DNA from: Marinomonas sp. TW1
GTDB taxonomy: Bacteria > Pseudomonadota > Gammaproteobacteria > Pseudomonadales > Marinomonadaceae
DNA length: 64,000 bases
Direction of reading: 5' to 3'
Assembly: GCF_001625355.1 (NCBI RefSeq)
Contig: NZ_JSEE01000004.1
Location: forward strand, 124,001-188,000
Shown here: piece by piece, positions 9,498 through 18,245 of the stretch
How the letters are laid out: the number at the start of each line of letters is the position of its first letter
How positions within the stretch are numbered: position 1 is the first letter of the stretch
Translations under genes and position numbers: made by a program
The notes under the pieces: generated by a model
What the model was told of the DNA's origin: nothing
Databases searched by the model: none
What the model saw: the letters and a program-made list of their open reading frames with translations, nothing else

Positions 9498-9638
9498 TCA
9501 AGTGTTATTTGTGATTGGTTAGGTCGATATTTTTAAGGCTTTTTATGTTTAACACAGTACTAATAGCGAACCGAGGCGAGATTGTGTTAAGGGGGTTGCG
9601 GGTTTGTAAGGCGCGGTGTATTCAACGGACGATGTTGA

Positions 9639-9785
9639 GTTGGCGATGCCATGGCATTAGAGCGGGTAGGGGTTGGCATGCGCCAAGGTGAAGCTACGTT
9701 TTATGCAAAAGTGAATGCCGCTTTAATAGTCATGGAAAACGATGGCACCCTAGATAATATTTCGGACACATGTGTACAAGGTTGA
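9639..9785 (+). pseudogene. C-terminal remnant of an amino-acid ABC transporter binding protein (family 3)
   Basis: In frame from 9639 to the TGA at 9783-9785, the translation contains VGVGMRQGEATFYAKVNAAL and then MENDGTLDNIS. This is the closing pattern of family 3 periplasmic amino-acid-binding proteins (basic residue, G-D/E, V/L-N-A-A-L, D-G-T, I-S). An upstream TGA at 9636 and lack of the rest of the domain show that it is a remnant. The 9500-9640 stretch before it has no readable frame. Call rests on pattern recognition only. Confidence 0.5.
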
Positions 9786-9853
9786 GTTTAGTAGAAGATT
9801 CTCGGAATAGGAACGTAATTTTATTAAGACAGCTTAAGTAGCCAGTGTAGTGG

Positions 9854-10735
9854 TTAAGAATAAGTGTTAATTAACACATCCAGCATTGCGGCGGCAGCGA
9901 TGGATAAGTTAGACCTAGGCTGGCAAATCACGCCAACGCGGCGGCGAATTTCAGGTTCTATCACAGTGCGGCAGATTGCACCTTGCTCTATGGCTTGTTG
10001 TCGGCACAGTGCGGGTACCACGGCGACGCCCATGCCTTCGCTGACCATACGTCCCACCGTAGCAAGTTGGTGAGCATCAAACGCCACATTGAGTTCGATG
10101 CCTGCTTCATGGAGTGTGCTTTCTATCATGGCACGAACACTGGAAGGGCGCTGCAAGGTAATAAAATCGTATTCTAATAGGGCGCGCCAAGAAATGGTCT
10201 CTTGCCCTTCTAACGGGTGGCCTTTTGGTATTATCGCGATAAACCTGTCTTCATAAAGAGGGTGAAAAGACAAATCTATTAGGTTGCTTGGTTCGAAGGA
10301 TATGCCCAACTCAACTTGGTTATTGCGCACCATTTCGACGACGACATCTGATAATACATCGTCGATGGCGACCTGAATATTTGGGTATGAAGCGTGATAA
10401 TTGCGAATGGCTTTTGGCAGCAACGACGCCGCAAAAGAGGGCATGGAAGCAATGGTGATTTTGCCCAATTGTAATGCGAAGCGTTGCTTCATCTCATCTT
10501 CGGCGTTTTCCCATTGTGCTAATAACCGCCTTGCTATTGGCATTAAGGCTTCTCCCTCAGGCGTTAGCGCAATATGGCGAGTTGTTCGAGTCAGCAATTT
10601 TCCACCTAAATTATCTTCTAGGCTTTTAATAGATAAACTCAATGCTGGTTGTGACAAGTGTAATTGTGTCGCGGCGCTGGCAAAGCTCATGGTTTGTGCA
10701 ACGGCTAAGAAAGCTCTAACTTGTTTGATGTTCAT
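9854..10735 (-). CDS. LysR-family transcriptional regulator, divergent from the sco operon
   Basis: DNA-binding regulator with an N-terminal winged helix-turn-helix (residues ~3-60, with FASAATQLHLSQPALSLSIK) and a C-terminal inducer-binding domain (~90-290). Length 293 is standard. It is transcribed away from scoA with about 150 nt between the starts, the classic LysR layout in which the protein controls the neighbouring operon and itself. The likely target is therefore the ketone-body / short-chain fatty acid genes at 10.9-15 kb, with an intermediate such as acetoacetate as possible co-inducer (inference). Confidence 0.88.
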   Translation of the reverse strand: MNIKQVRAFLAVAQTMSFASAATQLHLSQPALSLSIKSLEDNLGGKLLTRTTRHIALTPEGEALMPIARRLLAQWENAEDEMKQRFALQLGKITIASMPSFAASLLPKAIRNYHASYPNIQVAIDDVLSDVVVEMVRNNQVELGISFEPSNLIDLSFHPLYEDRFIAIIPKGHPLEGQETISWRALLEYDFITLQRPSSVRAMIESTLHEAGIELNVAFDAHQLATVGRMVSEGMGVAVVPALCRQQAIEQGAICRTVIEPEIRRRVGVICQPRSNLSIAAAAMLDVLINTYS

Positions 10736-10784
10736 CTAAGGTCTCTGTATGAATGCTATGGCATTGAAAAGTGATGCTTTATAT

Positions 10785-10800
10785 TTAATATTCTTATTAA
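10785..10800. promoter_or_regulatory. Candidate operator between lysR and scoA
   Basis: Perfect inverted repeat TTAATA-N4-TATTAA midway between the divergent starts. A second, smaller dyad ATGC-N4-GCAT lies at 10753-10764. Either could be a LysR-type binding site, though neither is a clean T-N11-A box and the region is AT-rich. Confidence 0.3.
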
Positions 10801-10883
10801 TAAATAGAAAAAACAAATTTAATTAATTTATCTTGTTGGGTCAAACTGAACGGAATTTAAAAATAATAAGATGGAGATTTCTA

Positions 10884-11588
10884 ATGGCCGGTTTTGATAA
10901 GGTTGTGGCTTCTTATGAAGAAGCGATGGCAGGTCTGCAAGATGATATGACTGTACTGGCGGGCGGCTTTGGCCTGTGTGGTATTCCTGAGAACTTAATT
11001 GCCGAGATTAAACGCAAAGGCAGTAAAGGTTTGACGGTTGTATCGAACAATTGTGGCGTGGATGGTTTTGGCTTAGGTGTTTTGCTAGAAGATAAGCAAA
11101 TCCGCAAAATGGTCTCGTCTTATGTTGGCGAAAATGCTCTGTTTGAAAAGCAGCTATTAGATGGTGAACTTGAAGTAGAACTGACACCTCAAGGTACGCT
11201 GGCAGAAAAAATGCGCGCTGGTGGTGCCGGAATTCCCGCGTTTTATACGGCAACAGGAGTCGGCACTCCTGTTGCCGAAGGCAAAGAAACAAAACAATTC
11301 AATGGTCGCGAATATTTACTAGAAGAAGCCATTGTCGGCGATTTTGCCATCGTTAAAGGCTGGAAAGCCGATCGATACGGTAATGTGATTTACCGTCATA
11401 CCGCTCAAAACTTCAACCCTCTGGCCGCAACCGCAGGCAAGATAACGGTCGTCGAAGTCGAAGAAATTGTCGACGTTGGCGAATTAGATCCTACGCATAT
11501 TCACACCCCTGGTATTTATGTCGATCGAGTCGTGCTTGGTAGCTTTGAAAAACGCATCGAAAAAAGAACCGTTAAGACCGCCGAATAA
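10884..11588 (+). CDS. scoA: Succinyl-CoA:3-ketoacid CoA-transferase subunit A
   Basis: Alpha subunit of the CoA transferase that activates acetoacetate using succinyl-CoA (or a related acyl-CoA). The start is ATG 10884, with GGAG at 10873-10876; translation from a TTG 51 nt upstream would add residues not seen in the family. [13 protein letters not shown] near residue 25 and [11 protein letters not shown] near residue 125 are signatures of the SCOT alpha subunit. First gene of an operon with scoB, a thiolase and an AtoE-type permease, which together convert acetoacetate or short-chain acids to acetyl-CoA. Confidence 0.92.
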   Translation: MAGFDKVVASYEEAMAGLQDDMTVLAGGFGLCGIPENLIAEIKRKGSKGLTVVSNNCGVDGFGLGVLLEDKQIRKMVSSYVGENALFEKQLLDGELEVELTPQGTLAEKMRAGGAGIPAFYTATGVGTPVAEGKETKQFNGREYLLEEAIVGDFAIVKGWKADRYGNVIYRHTAQNFNPLAATAGKITVVEVEEIVDVGELDPTHIHTPGIYVDRVVLGSFEKRIEKRTVKTAE

Positions 11589-11617
11589 GACAACAGAATA
11601 AGAAAAAGAGGTTTCCT

Positions 11618-12277
11618 ATGTCACTGACCAGAGAACAAATGGCACAACGTGTTGCCCAAGAGTTACAGGATGGCTTTTACGTTAATCTTGGGATTGGTAT
11701 TCCTACCCTAGTCGCCAACTTTGTCCCGAATAACATGAGCGTTATGCTGCAATCTGAAAATGGTTTGCTTGGTATGGGCGAGTTTCCTACCGAAGACACC
11801 ATTGATGCGGACATGATCAACGCAGGTAAACAAACCGTGACAACCGTGAAAGGGGCGTCGATTTTTTCCTCTGCTGAATCCTTTGCCATGATCCGAGGCG
11901 GTCATGTGGATTTAACCGTTTTGGGCGCCTTTGAAGTCGATGTGAACGGTAATATCGCGTCGTGGATGATTCCCAATAAACTGATCAAAGGCATGGGCGG
12001 AGCGATGGATTTGGTAGCCGGTGCAGAGAATATTATTGTCACCATGACGCATGCGTCTAAAAATGGCGATTCAAAGCTACTTTCTGATTGTTCTTTGCCA
12101 TTAACGGGGAAAGGCTGCATTAAGAAGGTGTTGACCGATTTGGCTTGGCTAGAAATTGAAGAGGGTGCCTTTATCTTGAAAGAAAGAGCACCAGGTGTTT
12201 CCGTTGAAGAGATTATTGAAAAAACTCAAGGTAAATTGATCGTACCGGATGATGTGCCGGAAATGATTTTTTCTTAG
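11618..12277 (+). CDS. scoB: Succinyl-CoA:3-ketoacid CoA-transferase subunit B
   Basis: Beta subunit, carrying the catalytic glutamate that forms the covalent glutamyl-CoA intermediate: E47 in the motif SENG, within QSENGLLGMGEFP. NLGIGIPTLVANF near the N-terminus is the usual start of the domain. It follows scoA by 29 nt and precedes the thiolase by 34 nt, so the three form one transcription unit. Length 219 is typical. Confidence 0.93.
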   Translation: MSLTREQMAQRVAQELQDGFYVNLGIGIPTLVANFVPNNMSVMLQSENGLLGMGEFPTEDTIDADMINAGKQTVTTVKGASIFSSAESFAMIRGGHVDLTVLGAFEVDVNGNIASWMIPNKLIKGMGGAMDLVAGAENIIVTMTHASKNGDSKLLSDCSLPLTGKGCIKKVLTDLAWLEIEEGAFILKERAPGVSVEEIIEKTQGKLIVPDDVPEMIFS

Positions 12278-12311
12278 AGTTGAATTACAAATAATAATTA
12301 TAGGAGCTTCT

Positions 12312-13487
12312 ATGAAAGCTGTAATCGTTGCTGCTGCAAGAACCCCGATCGGTGCTTTTAATGGTGCGTTATCAGCGCTCAGTGCTGTGCAGCTGGGGAC
12401 ACAATTATTGTCTGGCATGCTGGCTAAACAACCGATGTTCAAAGACCAGATCGATGAAGTGATTTTAGGTCAAGTACTGACCGCAGGGTGTGGTCAAAAC
12501 CCTGCTCGTCAAACCGCGGTTCATTCTGGACTACCAAAGCATGTATCAGCGATGACGATCAATAAAGTATGTGGCTCTGGATTAAAGGCCGTGCAACTTG
12601 CTGCGCAAGCCGTACTAAATGGCGATGCCAACATGGTTGTCGCTGGTGGGCAAGAAAGCATGAGTCAAGCCGCGCATGTGTTACCAAACAGTCGCTCAGG
12701 TAAAAAAATGGGCAACTGGGAATTGTTAGATTCCATGGTAACGGATGGATTGTGGGATGCGTTCAATGATTATCACATGGGACAAACCGCTGAAAACATC
12801 GCTAAACGTTGGGATATTAGCCGCCAAGAGCAGGATGATTTTGCGGTGCATTCCCAACAAAAAGCCAGTCAGGCGCAAACAACAGGACGGTTTGTTGAAG
12901 AGATCTTGCCGGTTTCGATTCCTCAGCGTAAAAGCGAGCCTGTCATTGTTGAGGCGGATGAGCAAATTCGCCCTTCAACCAGTACCGAGTCATTAGCCAA
13001 ACTGCGTCCCGCGTTTGCTAAAGACGGCACAGTGACTGCTGGTAACGCATCGACTTTGAATGACGGTGCCGCCATGGTCATTGTGACTTCAGATGTGGAA
13101 GCGAAACGTTTAGGTTTACCCGTGTTAGCGGTCATTGAAGCGGCAAGTGCCGTGGGTGTCGACCCTGAAATTATGGGGACTGGCCCGATTGCCGCTACCC
13201 AAAAAGTACTGAATAAAGCAAATTGGCAAGTAGCGGATTTGGATTTGGTTGAAGCCAATGAAGCGTTCGCGGTTCAAGCGCTTTGTGTCAATAAAGAGCT
13301 TGGTTTAGACCGCAATAAAGTTAACGTGAATGGTGGTGCCGTGGCGCTCGGACACCCTATTGGAGCATCAGGTTGCCGAGTTTTGGTGACCTTGCTTCAT
13401 GAAATGCAGCGCCAAAACCTTAAAAAGGGGCTTGCTACCTTATGCATTGGCGGCGGAATGGGTGTCGCTATGTTGGTATCTCGTTAA
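12312..13487 (+). CDS. atoB: Acetyl-CoA acetyltransferase (thiolase II)
   Basis: Cleaves acetoacetyl-CoA to two acetyl-CoA, or condenses them. Catalytic nucleophile C87 in NKVCGSG, the NEAFA loop near residue 316, H348 in ALGHPIGASG and the acid/base C378 in CIGGG are all present. Length 391 is standard for the biosynthetic/degradative short-chain thiolases. Position after scoAB argues for the degradative role: acetoacetate is activated by ScoAB and cleaved here. Confidence 0.93.
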   Translation: MKAVIVAAARTPIGAFNGALSALSAVQLGTQLLSGMLAKQPMFKDQIDEVILGQVLTAGCGQNPARQTAVHSGLPKHVSAMTINKVCGSGLKAVQLAAQAVLNGDANMVVAGGQESMSQAAHVLPNSRSGKKMGNWELLDSMVTDGLWDAFNDYHMGQTAENIAKRWDISRQEQDDFAVHSQQKASQAQTTGRFVEEILPVSIPQRKSEPVIVEADEQIRPSTSTESLAKLRPAFAKDGTVTAGNASTLNDGAAMVIVTSDVEAKRLGLPVLAVIEAASAVGVDPEIMGTGPIAATQKVLNKANWQVADLDLVEANEAFAVQALCVNKELGLDRNKVNVNGGAVALGHPIGASGCRVLVTLLHEMQRQNLKKGLATLCIGGGMGVAMLVSR

Positions 13488-13536
13488 AAGGTTTTGTACT
13501 AGATAAAGCAATAAAAACACGTAATAAAGTGGCATA

Positions 13537-13573
13537 GCAGAAAGGGGACTCTTATAGAGATTCCCCTTTCTGC
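13537..13573. other. Strong hairpin between thiolase and AtoE permease genes
   Basis: Perfect 12-bp stem GCAGAAAGGGGA / TCCCCTTTCTGC around a 13-nt loop. It lacks a clear T-run, so it may be an mRNA-stabilising or attenuating element inside the operon rather than a full terminator. Confidence 0.55.
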
Positions 13574-13619
13574 TTTCGCTGTTACGTCCAATAAAAAATA
13601 TAAAAAACAGGAAAGATAG

Positions 13620-14993
13620 ATGAATACTCTCGAACAAAAAAAGACCGCTTTACAAAGCGTTAGTCAATTCTTTGTGACACTTTTACAGCGTTACTTACCT
13701 GATCCTTTCATTTTCGCCATCGTTTTAACGATTGTGGTGTTTTTGTTTGTTATGCCGAGTACAGGGCAAGGGCCAATGCAAGTGGTCAATGCGTGGGCGG
13801 GTGGTTTTTGGAACTTACTGAGTTTTTCGATGCAGATGGCGATGGTCGTTGTAACGGGCCATGCAATGGCCAGTGCGCCTGCTTTTAAGCGTAAGTTAGC
13901 GATGTTGGCAGGAGCAGCAAAAACGCCGGGGCAAGCCATTATCTTAGTAACCGTAATCAGTGCTATGGCCTGTTGGGTGAATTGGGGCTTTGGTTTGGTT
14001 GTAGGTGCTATCTTTGCTCGTGAAATTGCAGCACGAGTGAAAGGGGTCGATTATCGTTTGCTAATCGCTTCAGCGTACAGTGGCTTCTTATTTTGGCATG
14101 GTGGACTATCGGGTTCCGTTCCATTGTCTATTGCCGGTGGGAAAAATATTGAAGCGGTAACAAATGGTGCCGTGACGGCTGCTATCCCAACGTCGGACAC
14201 CATTTTCTCTACGATGAATCTGACGATTCTGGCGGTTATGTTTGTTTCTATTCCGCTGTTAAATCGTTTGATGCACCCAGCTCCACAAGACACCATTACG
14301 ATTGATGCTGAACTGTTGGAAGAGACAGAAGATGAGGTGACAGAAAAGAGCAAAATGACACCCGCAGAGCGCCTAGAAAATAGTCGTACTTTGTCATGGA
14401 TTCTGGGTGTCATGGGTTTTGCCTATATTATTTATTACTTTGTTACTAACGGCTTTGCGCTTAATTTGAACATTGTTAATTTCACCTTCTTGTTCTCCGC
14501 TATCTTGTTGCATGGCACACCTAAGAGTTTGCTGAATTCGATTTCTCAAGGGGCGCGTAACTGTTCTGGTATTTTACTGCAGTTCCCTTTCTATGCAGGC
14601 ATCATGGGCATGATGACGGCAACCGGTGATTCTGGCGCTTCGTTAGCCGGTGTTATTTCACAGGCATTCGTGTCCATCTCTAATGAAACCACTTTCCCTC
14701 TGTTCACCTTTTTGAGTGCGGGTATTGTTAACTTCTTCGTGCCTTCTGGTGGCGGTCAGTGGGCAGTACAAGCGCCTATTATGATGCCTGCTGGTGCTGC
14801 GCTTGGGGTAGATGCCGCGAAAACGGCGATGGCAATTGCTTGGGGTGACGCGTGGACCAACATGATCCAACCGTTCTGGGCCTTACCTGCATTGGCGATT
14901 GCTGGGCTTGGTGCAAAGGATGTTATGGGGTATTGCTTGATGGCATTAATCGGTTCTGGTGTGATTATTTCATTCGTCTTCTTAATTTTCTAA
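13620..14993 (+). CDS. atoE: AtoE-family short-chain fatty acid permease
   Basis: Inner-membrane permease of the short-chain fatty acid transporter family, importing acetoacetate, butyrate or similar acids. The 457 residues include many hydrophobic helices; family landmarks are PDPFIFAIVLT near residue 25, CWVNWGFGLVVGAIFARE near residue 120, FFVPSGGGQWAVQAP near residue 375 and GDAWTNMIQPFWALP near residue 410. It supplies substrate to ScoAB and the thiolase encoded just upstream. A strong terminator follows, so it is the last gene of the operon. Confidence 0.9.
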   Translation: MNTLEQKKTALQSVSQFFVTLLQRYLPDPFIFAIVLTIVVFLFVMPSTGQGPMQVVNAWAGGFWNLLSFSMQMAMVVVTGHAMASAPAFKRKLAMLAGAAKTPGQAIILVTVISAMACWVNWGFGLVVGAIFAREIAARVKGVDYRLLIASAYSGFLFWHGGLSGSVPLSIAGGKNIEAVTNGAVTAAIPTSDTIFSTMNLTILAVMFVSIPLLNRLMHPAPQDTITIDAELLEETEDEVTEKSKMTPAERLENSRTLSWILGVMGFAYIIYYFVTNGFALNLNIVNFTFLFSAILLHGTPKSLLNSISQGARNCSGILLQFPFYAGIMGMMTATGDSGASLAGVISQAFVSISNETTFPLFTFLSAGIVNFFVPSGGGQWAVQAPIMMPAGAALGVDAAKTAMAIAWGDAWTNMIQPFWALPALAIAGLGAKDVMGYCLMALIGSGVIISFVFLIF

Positions 14994-15031
14994 GGGCATA
15001 GCCGATTTAACCTCAAGTTAGTATTTGATTG

Positions 15032-15069
15032 AAAAACCACTGTTTGGATCCTCCAAACAGTGGTTTTTT
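15032..15069 (+). terminator. Rho-independent terminator of the sco-ato operon
   Basis: Seventeen-bp stem AAAAACCACTGTTTGGA with its exact complement, 3-nt loop, ending in a T-run. Confidence 0.9.
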
Positions 15070-15197
15070 GTTTTAAGATGGCTAATGTCTTGGTGGTTAT
15101 AGATGTTATGCTTAGGCGTATTCCAATTAGGTTCGACTTATAATGGCGGCTGTTTTTAGATTTTAATGGTTTATATATGTTACCGAGGTTCAAAATT

Positions 15198-16193
15198 GTG
15201 CGCAGATTAAACAAGGCATTTAGTCTTAAGTTGTGGCTGGCGAGCCTGTTTTTAATGTCTAGTGTGCAAGCCAATGCCATTGAAAATTTTGTCTCTGCAA
15301 CACTAGATAATGATGTATTCGTTGGTAAAGATAACGGCTACACCAATGGTATTTATTTTTCTTTTTATAATGTTGCAAGCCGTTTAAATCCCAGCTTATT
15401 AGTTCGTCCATTGCTGTGGAGTATGCCAAATGGGCGTGTTTATAATACGATCAATGTTAATAGTATTGGTCAAACATTAACGACCGCAGAAGACATCACT
15501 CAAGAAATTCCACCGGATAACTCTTTACCTTATTCTGGCTTGCTTAAGTACACCAATGCTTATGTCACGGTGGGTCCCTATTATGCGGATTGGGTTAGTA
15601 CATCTTTAGGCATCGTTGGACCTGCTGCAAAAGGGGAGCAGACGCAAAATGGTGTTCACAGAGCCATTGGGGTGAAAGAAGCGCAAGGTTGGGATACTCA
15701 ATTAAAGAATGAAGTCGTATTTGGCTTTTCTCGTGGGCGTGCTTGGCGAGTGCTTGCAACAAGCTCTGATACCATGGATTTGCTGGTTGGTGGTCAGGTA
15801 AGTCTTGGTACCATTACGAGCGGACTAAATGCTGGGGTGATGCTGCGTGTCGGTCAAAACCTTCAGGATTCTTATGCCACGGTTTTATTAGCAAACTCTA
15901 GAGCATCTAATCCTATTGGGGTGAATAATAGTTGGTTTATTTATGCTGGTTTGTCCAGCAACTATATTTACAATCAAATATTTACGGATGGAAATACCTT
16001 TCGAGATAGCCGCTCAATAGATTACGATCATAATTACAATACCTTTACCGCTGGGATTACCTACTCTGTGGGAGGGCATGGGGCACTAACGTTTGCTTAT
16101 AACTCGTCTTTTTCCGAAGAGGAAACGGAAAGCAGTCGTCAAACTGAAAAGCTGAGCCGTTATGGAACCTTAACGCTTGCTTGGCAAATTTAG
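15198..16193 (+). CDS. LpxR-like outer-membrane lipid A deacylase family protein, copy 1
   Basis: Outer-membrane beta-barrel of the LpxR (DUF2219) family; LpxR removes the 3'-acyloxyacyl group of lipid A. I chose GTG 15198 because GAGG lies nine bases upstream; an in-frame ATG at 15177 has no visible ribosome site. Either gives a signal peptide ending in VQANA. Family motifs are visible: ATLDNDVFVGKDNGYTNGIY at the mature N-terminus, LPYSG near residue 112, and QTQNGVHRAIG followed by QGWDTQLKNE, which includes the histidine equivalent to the LpxR catalytic His. About half the residues match the neighbouring copy. Enzymatic activity is inferred from motifs only. Confidence 0.82.
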   Translation: MRRLNKAFSLKLWLASLFLMSSVQANAIENFVSATLDNDVFVGKDNGYTNGIYFSFYNVASRLNPSLLVRPLLWSMPNGRVYNTINVNSIGQTLTTAEDITQEIPPDNSLPYSGLLKYTNAYVTVGPYYADWVSTSLGIVGPAAKGEQTQNGVHRAIGVKEAQGWDTQLKNEVVFGFSRGRAWRVLATSSDTMDLLVGGQVSLGTITSGLNAGVMLRVGQNLQDSYATVLLANSRASNPIGVNNSWFIYAGLSSNYIYNQIFTDGNTFRDSRSIDYDHNYNTFTAGITYSVGGHGALTFAYNSSFSEEETESSRQTEKLSRYGTLTLAWQI

Positions 16194-16240
16194 TTTTTGA
16201 TCCGGTGCGTCGAACGACTAAAGGCCATAAAGATAATAAG

Positions 16241-16276
16241 AACCACTATTCGAAAACGGTCGGGTAGCGGTTTTTT
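16241..16276 (+). terminator. Probable terminator after the first LpxR-like gene
   Basis: Imperfect 12-bp stem (AACCACTATTCG with CGGGTAGCGGTT, one mismatch and wobble pairs) followed by six T. Confidence 0.55.
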
Positions 16277-16483
16277 CGATAATGCGAATTGCGTTCAATA
16301 CTGAGAACCCCCTTCGCTCATCCTGAAAAGTCACTTTCCTTACACAAAGACCGATTTATTTCAAAATTCCCCTAAAACTGTTGTTTAACTTCCACATTGT
16401 TATATCTCTTGTTTAGCTTAAGTTGAATTCGTTCAAATTATAATAATTGGTAATTTAGAATCCGTTACCAATGTAGGTTAAAA

Positions 16484-17548
16484 ATGAAAAAAATTAAAAA
16501 TATCAGTCTGGATGATGCAAGTCGTTTGACTGTCGAAAGGGCCATTGAGCCAATGAAAATATCCTTAACAATCCGACAATTGATGCTGTGCTTGTCGGTT
16601 TTGAGTGCCATTCCAGCGCAAGCTGAGAGTCACTGGATGTCAGCGACATTGGATAATGATTTCTTTGTTAATGAAGACAATGGCTATACCAATGGCATTT
16701 ATGTCTCGCTTTATGATGTTTACGATGACGTTATGGCGCTGCCAAAGCCCGATGCTTGGGTTATGCCACTGGCGTGGAGTTTGTCACATGAAAATATAGG
16801 TCAAGCGGTTAACGTCTATAGCTTTGGGCAATCATTAACGACCCCTTCAGATCTCACTGTCACGAATCCATCAGAAGATTCTTTGCCGTATTCAGGGCTG
16901 ATTAGTTTTACCAATACCTACATATCGGTAGGTCCAGATTATGCGGATAAAGTGAGTACCACTTTAGGCGTTGTCGGACCCATTGCCTTGGGCAAACAAA
17001 CTCAGAAAACCATACATAAAATCATTTCAGCTCAAGAGCCGATGGGGTGGGATACGCAATTGAAGAATGAGTTTGTTTTTCAATTTTCGCGAGGGAGAAC
17101 TTGGCGTTCTTGGGTCTCAGACAGCAATAACATGGATATACTAACGGGTATTGAAGGGGGCATAGGAACGCTTAAAAGTGAGGTCGGTGCTGGTTTTATG
17201 TTGCGTTATGGGCGTAACTTGCATGACTCTTTTCCGAGTGTTTTACTGGCAGAGACTCGAGTATCGAATCCATTAGCGGTCAATTATGGTTGGTTTGTGT
17301 ATGCTGGGCTGGAGTTTGATTACACCTTTAATCAAATATTCACAGACGGCAATACTTTTCGGAATAGTCGGTCTATAGATTATGACCACAACAACAATAT
17401 GTTTACATCAGGTCTAACCTACGCTTGGAAAGAGGCTTCTTTATCCTTTGCCATCAATTCACCATTTAGTCTAAACGGCCGTAAAAATGCGCGTGAAATG
17501 GATAAGTTGACGCAGTATGGTACGTTAACCTTTGCTTGGCAGTTATAG
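16484..17548 (+). CDS. LpxR-like outer-membrane lipid A deacylase family protein, copy 2
   Basis: Tandem paralogue of the preceding gene, with the same motif order: ATLDNDFFVNEDNGYTNGIY, LPYSG, QTQKTIHKII with the catalytic-type His, and GWDTQLKNEFVF. ATG 16484 has AGG seven bases upstream, but it places 23 polar residues ahead of a clear signal peptide (MKISLTIRQLMLCLSV to PAQA) that begins at an in-frame ATG at 16553. The true start could therefore be 16553; the mature protein is the same. The two genes have separate terminators, so they can be expressed independently, perhaps for different lipid A species or conditions. Confidence 0.8.
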   Translation: MKKIKNISLDDASRLTVERAIEPMKISLTIRQLMLCLSVLSAIPAQAESHWMSATLDNDFFVNEDNGYTNGIYVSLYDVYDDVMALPKPDAWVMPLAWSLSHENIGQAVNVYSFGQSLTTPSDLTVTNPSEDSLPYSGLISFTNTYISVGPDYADKVSTTLGVVGPIALGKQTQKTIHKIISAQEPMGWDTQLKNEFVFQFSRGRTWRSWVSDSNNMDILTGIEGGIGTLKSEVGAGFMLRYGRNLHDSFPSVLLAETRVSNPLAVNYGWFVYAGLEFDYTFNQIFTDGNTFRNSRSIDYDHNNNMFTSGLTYAWKEASLSFAINSPFSLNGRKNAREMDKLTQYGTLTFAWQL

Positions 17549-17565
17549 AATTAACGCGTTTCATA

Positions 17566-17606
17566 AAAAACCTCCTGTATTTATTACCTTAATACAGGAG
17601 GTTTTT
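17566..17606. terminator. Bidirectional terminator between lpxR-like copy 2 and the dsbA-like gene
   Basis: Sixteen-bp perfect stem AAAAACCTCCTGTATT / AATACAGGAGGTTTTT with a 9-nt loop, A-run on one side and T-run on the other, between convergent genes. Confidence 0.9.
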
Positions 17607-17624
17607 GTGTCACTGATACTCGCC

Positions 17625-18245
17625 TTATACCAAAGAGGCTAAATACGCTTCCCATTCAGATGGCTTACCGTAGTATGAACTGTGAGGTAAGCGAACGAAC
17701 TGGTCATCTTTTTCCATGATCAAGGTCGGAAAACCGCTTATCTGTAACTGTCCCATCAGCTTTTGGCTTTCTTGGATCTCTTTCATCAAAAAAGGTTTTG
17801 CTCCTGCCATATTGGCAGCCCAAATCGCTTCATTGAGCCCTAATGTCGCCGCTAAAGTTTGCAAATTGCCAGCTTTGTCTAATTCTTTGCCATCTTGGTA
17901 ATGCGCTTCTTGAATCGTTTTCAGCATCAAATGTGGTTCAATGCCCATCTCAATACCAACCAAAAAGGCTTGGGTTGGTAAGTATGAGTCAAGAACAAAC
18001 TCGCCATTGTTTGCTACTCTCGCCTTGTAAGCTTCGCCAAAGTGGGCTTTGGTCATAGCGGCAATCTGACTATCAGCCTGCAGAATGTGCTGTCTGAAAG
18101 ACGGATCAATCGCGCGTTTCGGAATCATGCCACCTGGGTGGTAATGAATTTCGAAATCAGGTATCTCTGCTAGGATTTCAATTAACGATGTTGCTCCGTA
18201 ACACCAACCACACATTGGGTCGAAAAAATAATGTACTTTTACCAT
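17625..18245 (-). CDS. DsbA-family (FrnE-like) thioredoxin-fold protein
   Basis: Thioredoxin-fold protein with redox motif C12-G-W-C15 in FFDPMCGWCYG and the cis-proline segment ISGFPTLIM near residue 170. No signal peptide, so it is probably a cytoplasmic FrnE-like oxidoreductase, not the periplasmic DsbA. The 206-residue length and helical insert fit. It overlaps the end of the upstream metallo-beta-lactamase-fold gene by 7 nt, so the two are translationally coupled. Substrate unknown. Confidence 0.82.
   Translation of the reverse strand: MVKVHYFFDPMCGWCYGATSLIEILAEIPDFEIHYHPGGMIPKRAIDPSFRQHILQADSQIAAMTKAHFGEAYKARVANNGEFVLDSYLPTQAFLVGIEMGIEPHLMLKTIQEAHYQDGKELDKAGNLQTLAATLGLNEAIWAANMAGAKPFLMKEIQESQKLMGQLQISGFPTLIMEKDDQFVRLPHSSYYGKPSEWEAYLASLV

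Noticed and set aside
13537..13573. Calling the hairpin after the thiolase a full rho-independent terminator
   Set aside because: The stem is perfect but no T-run follows, and the AtoE permease fits the same operon.
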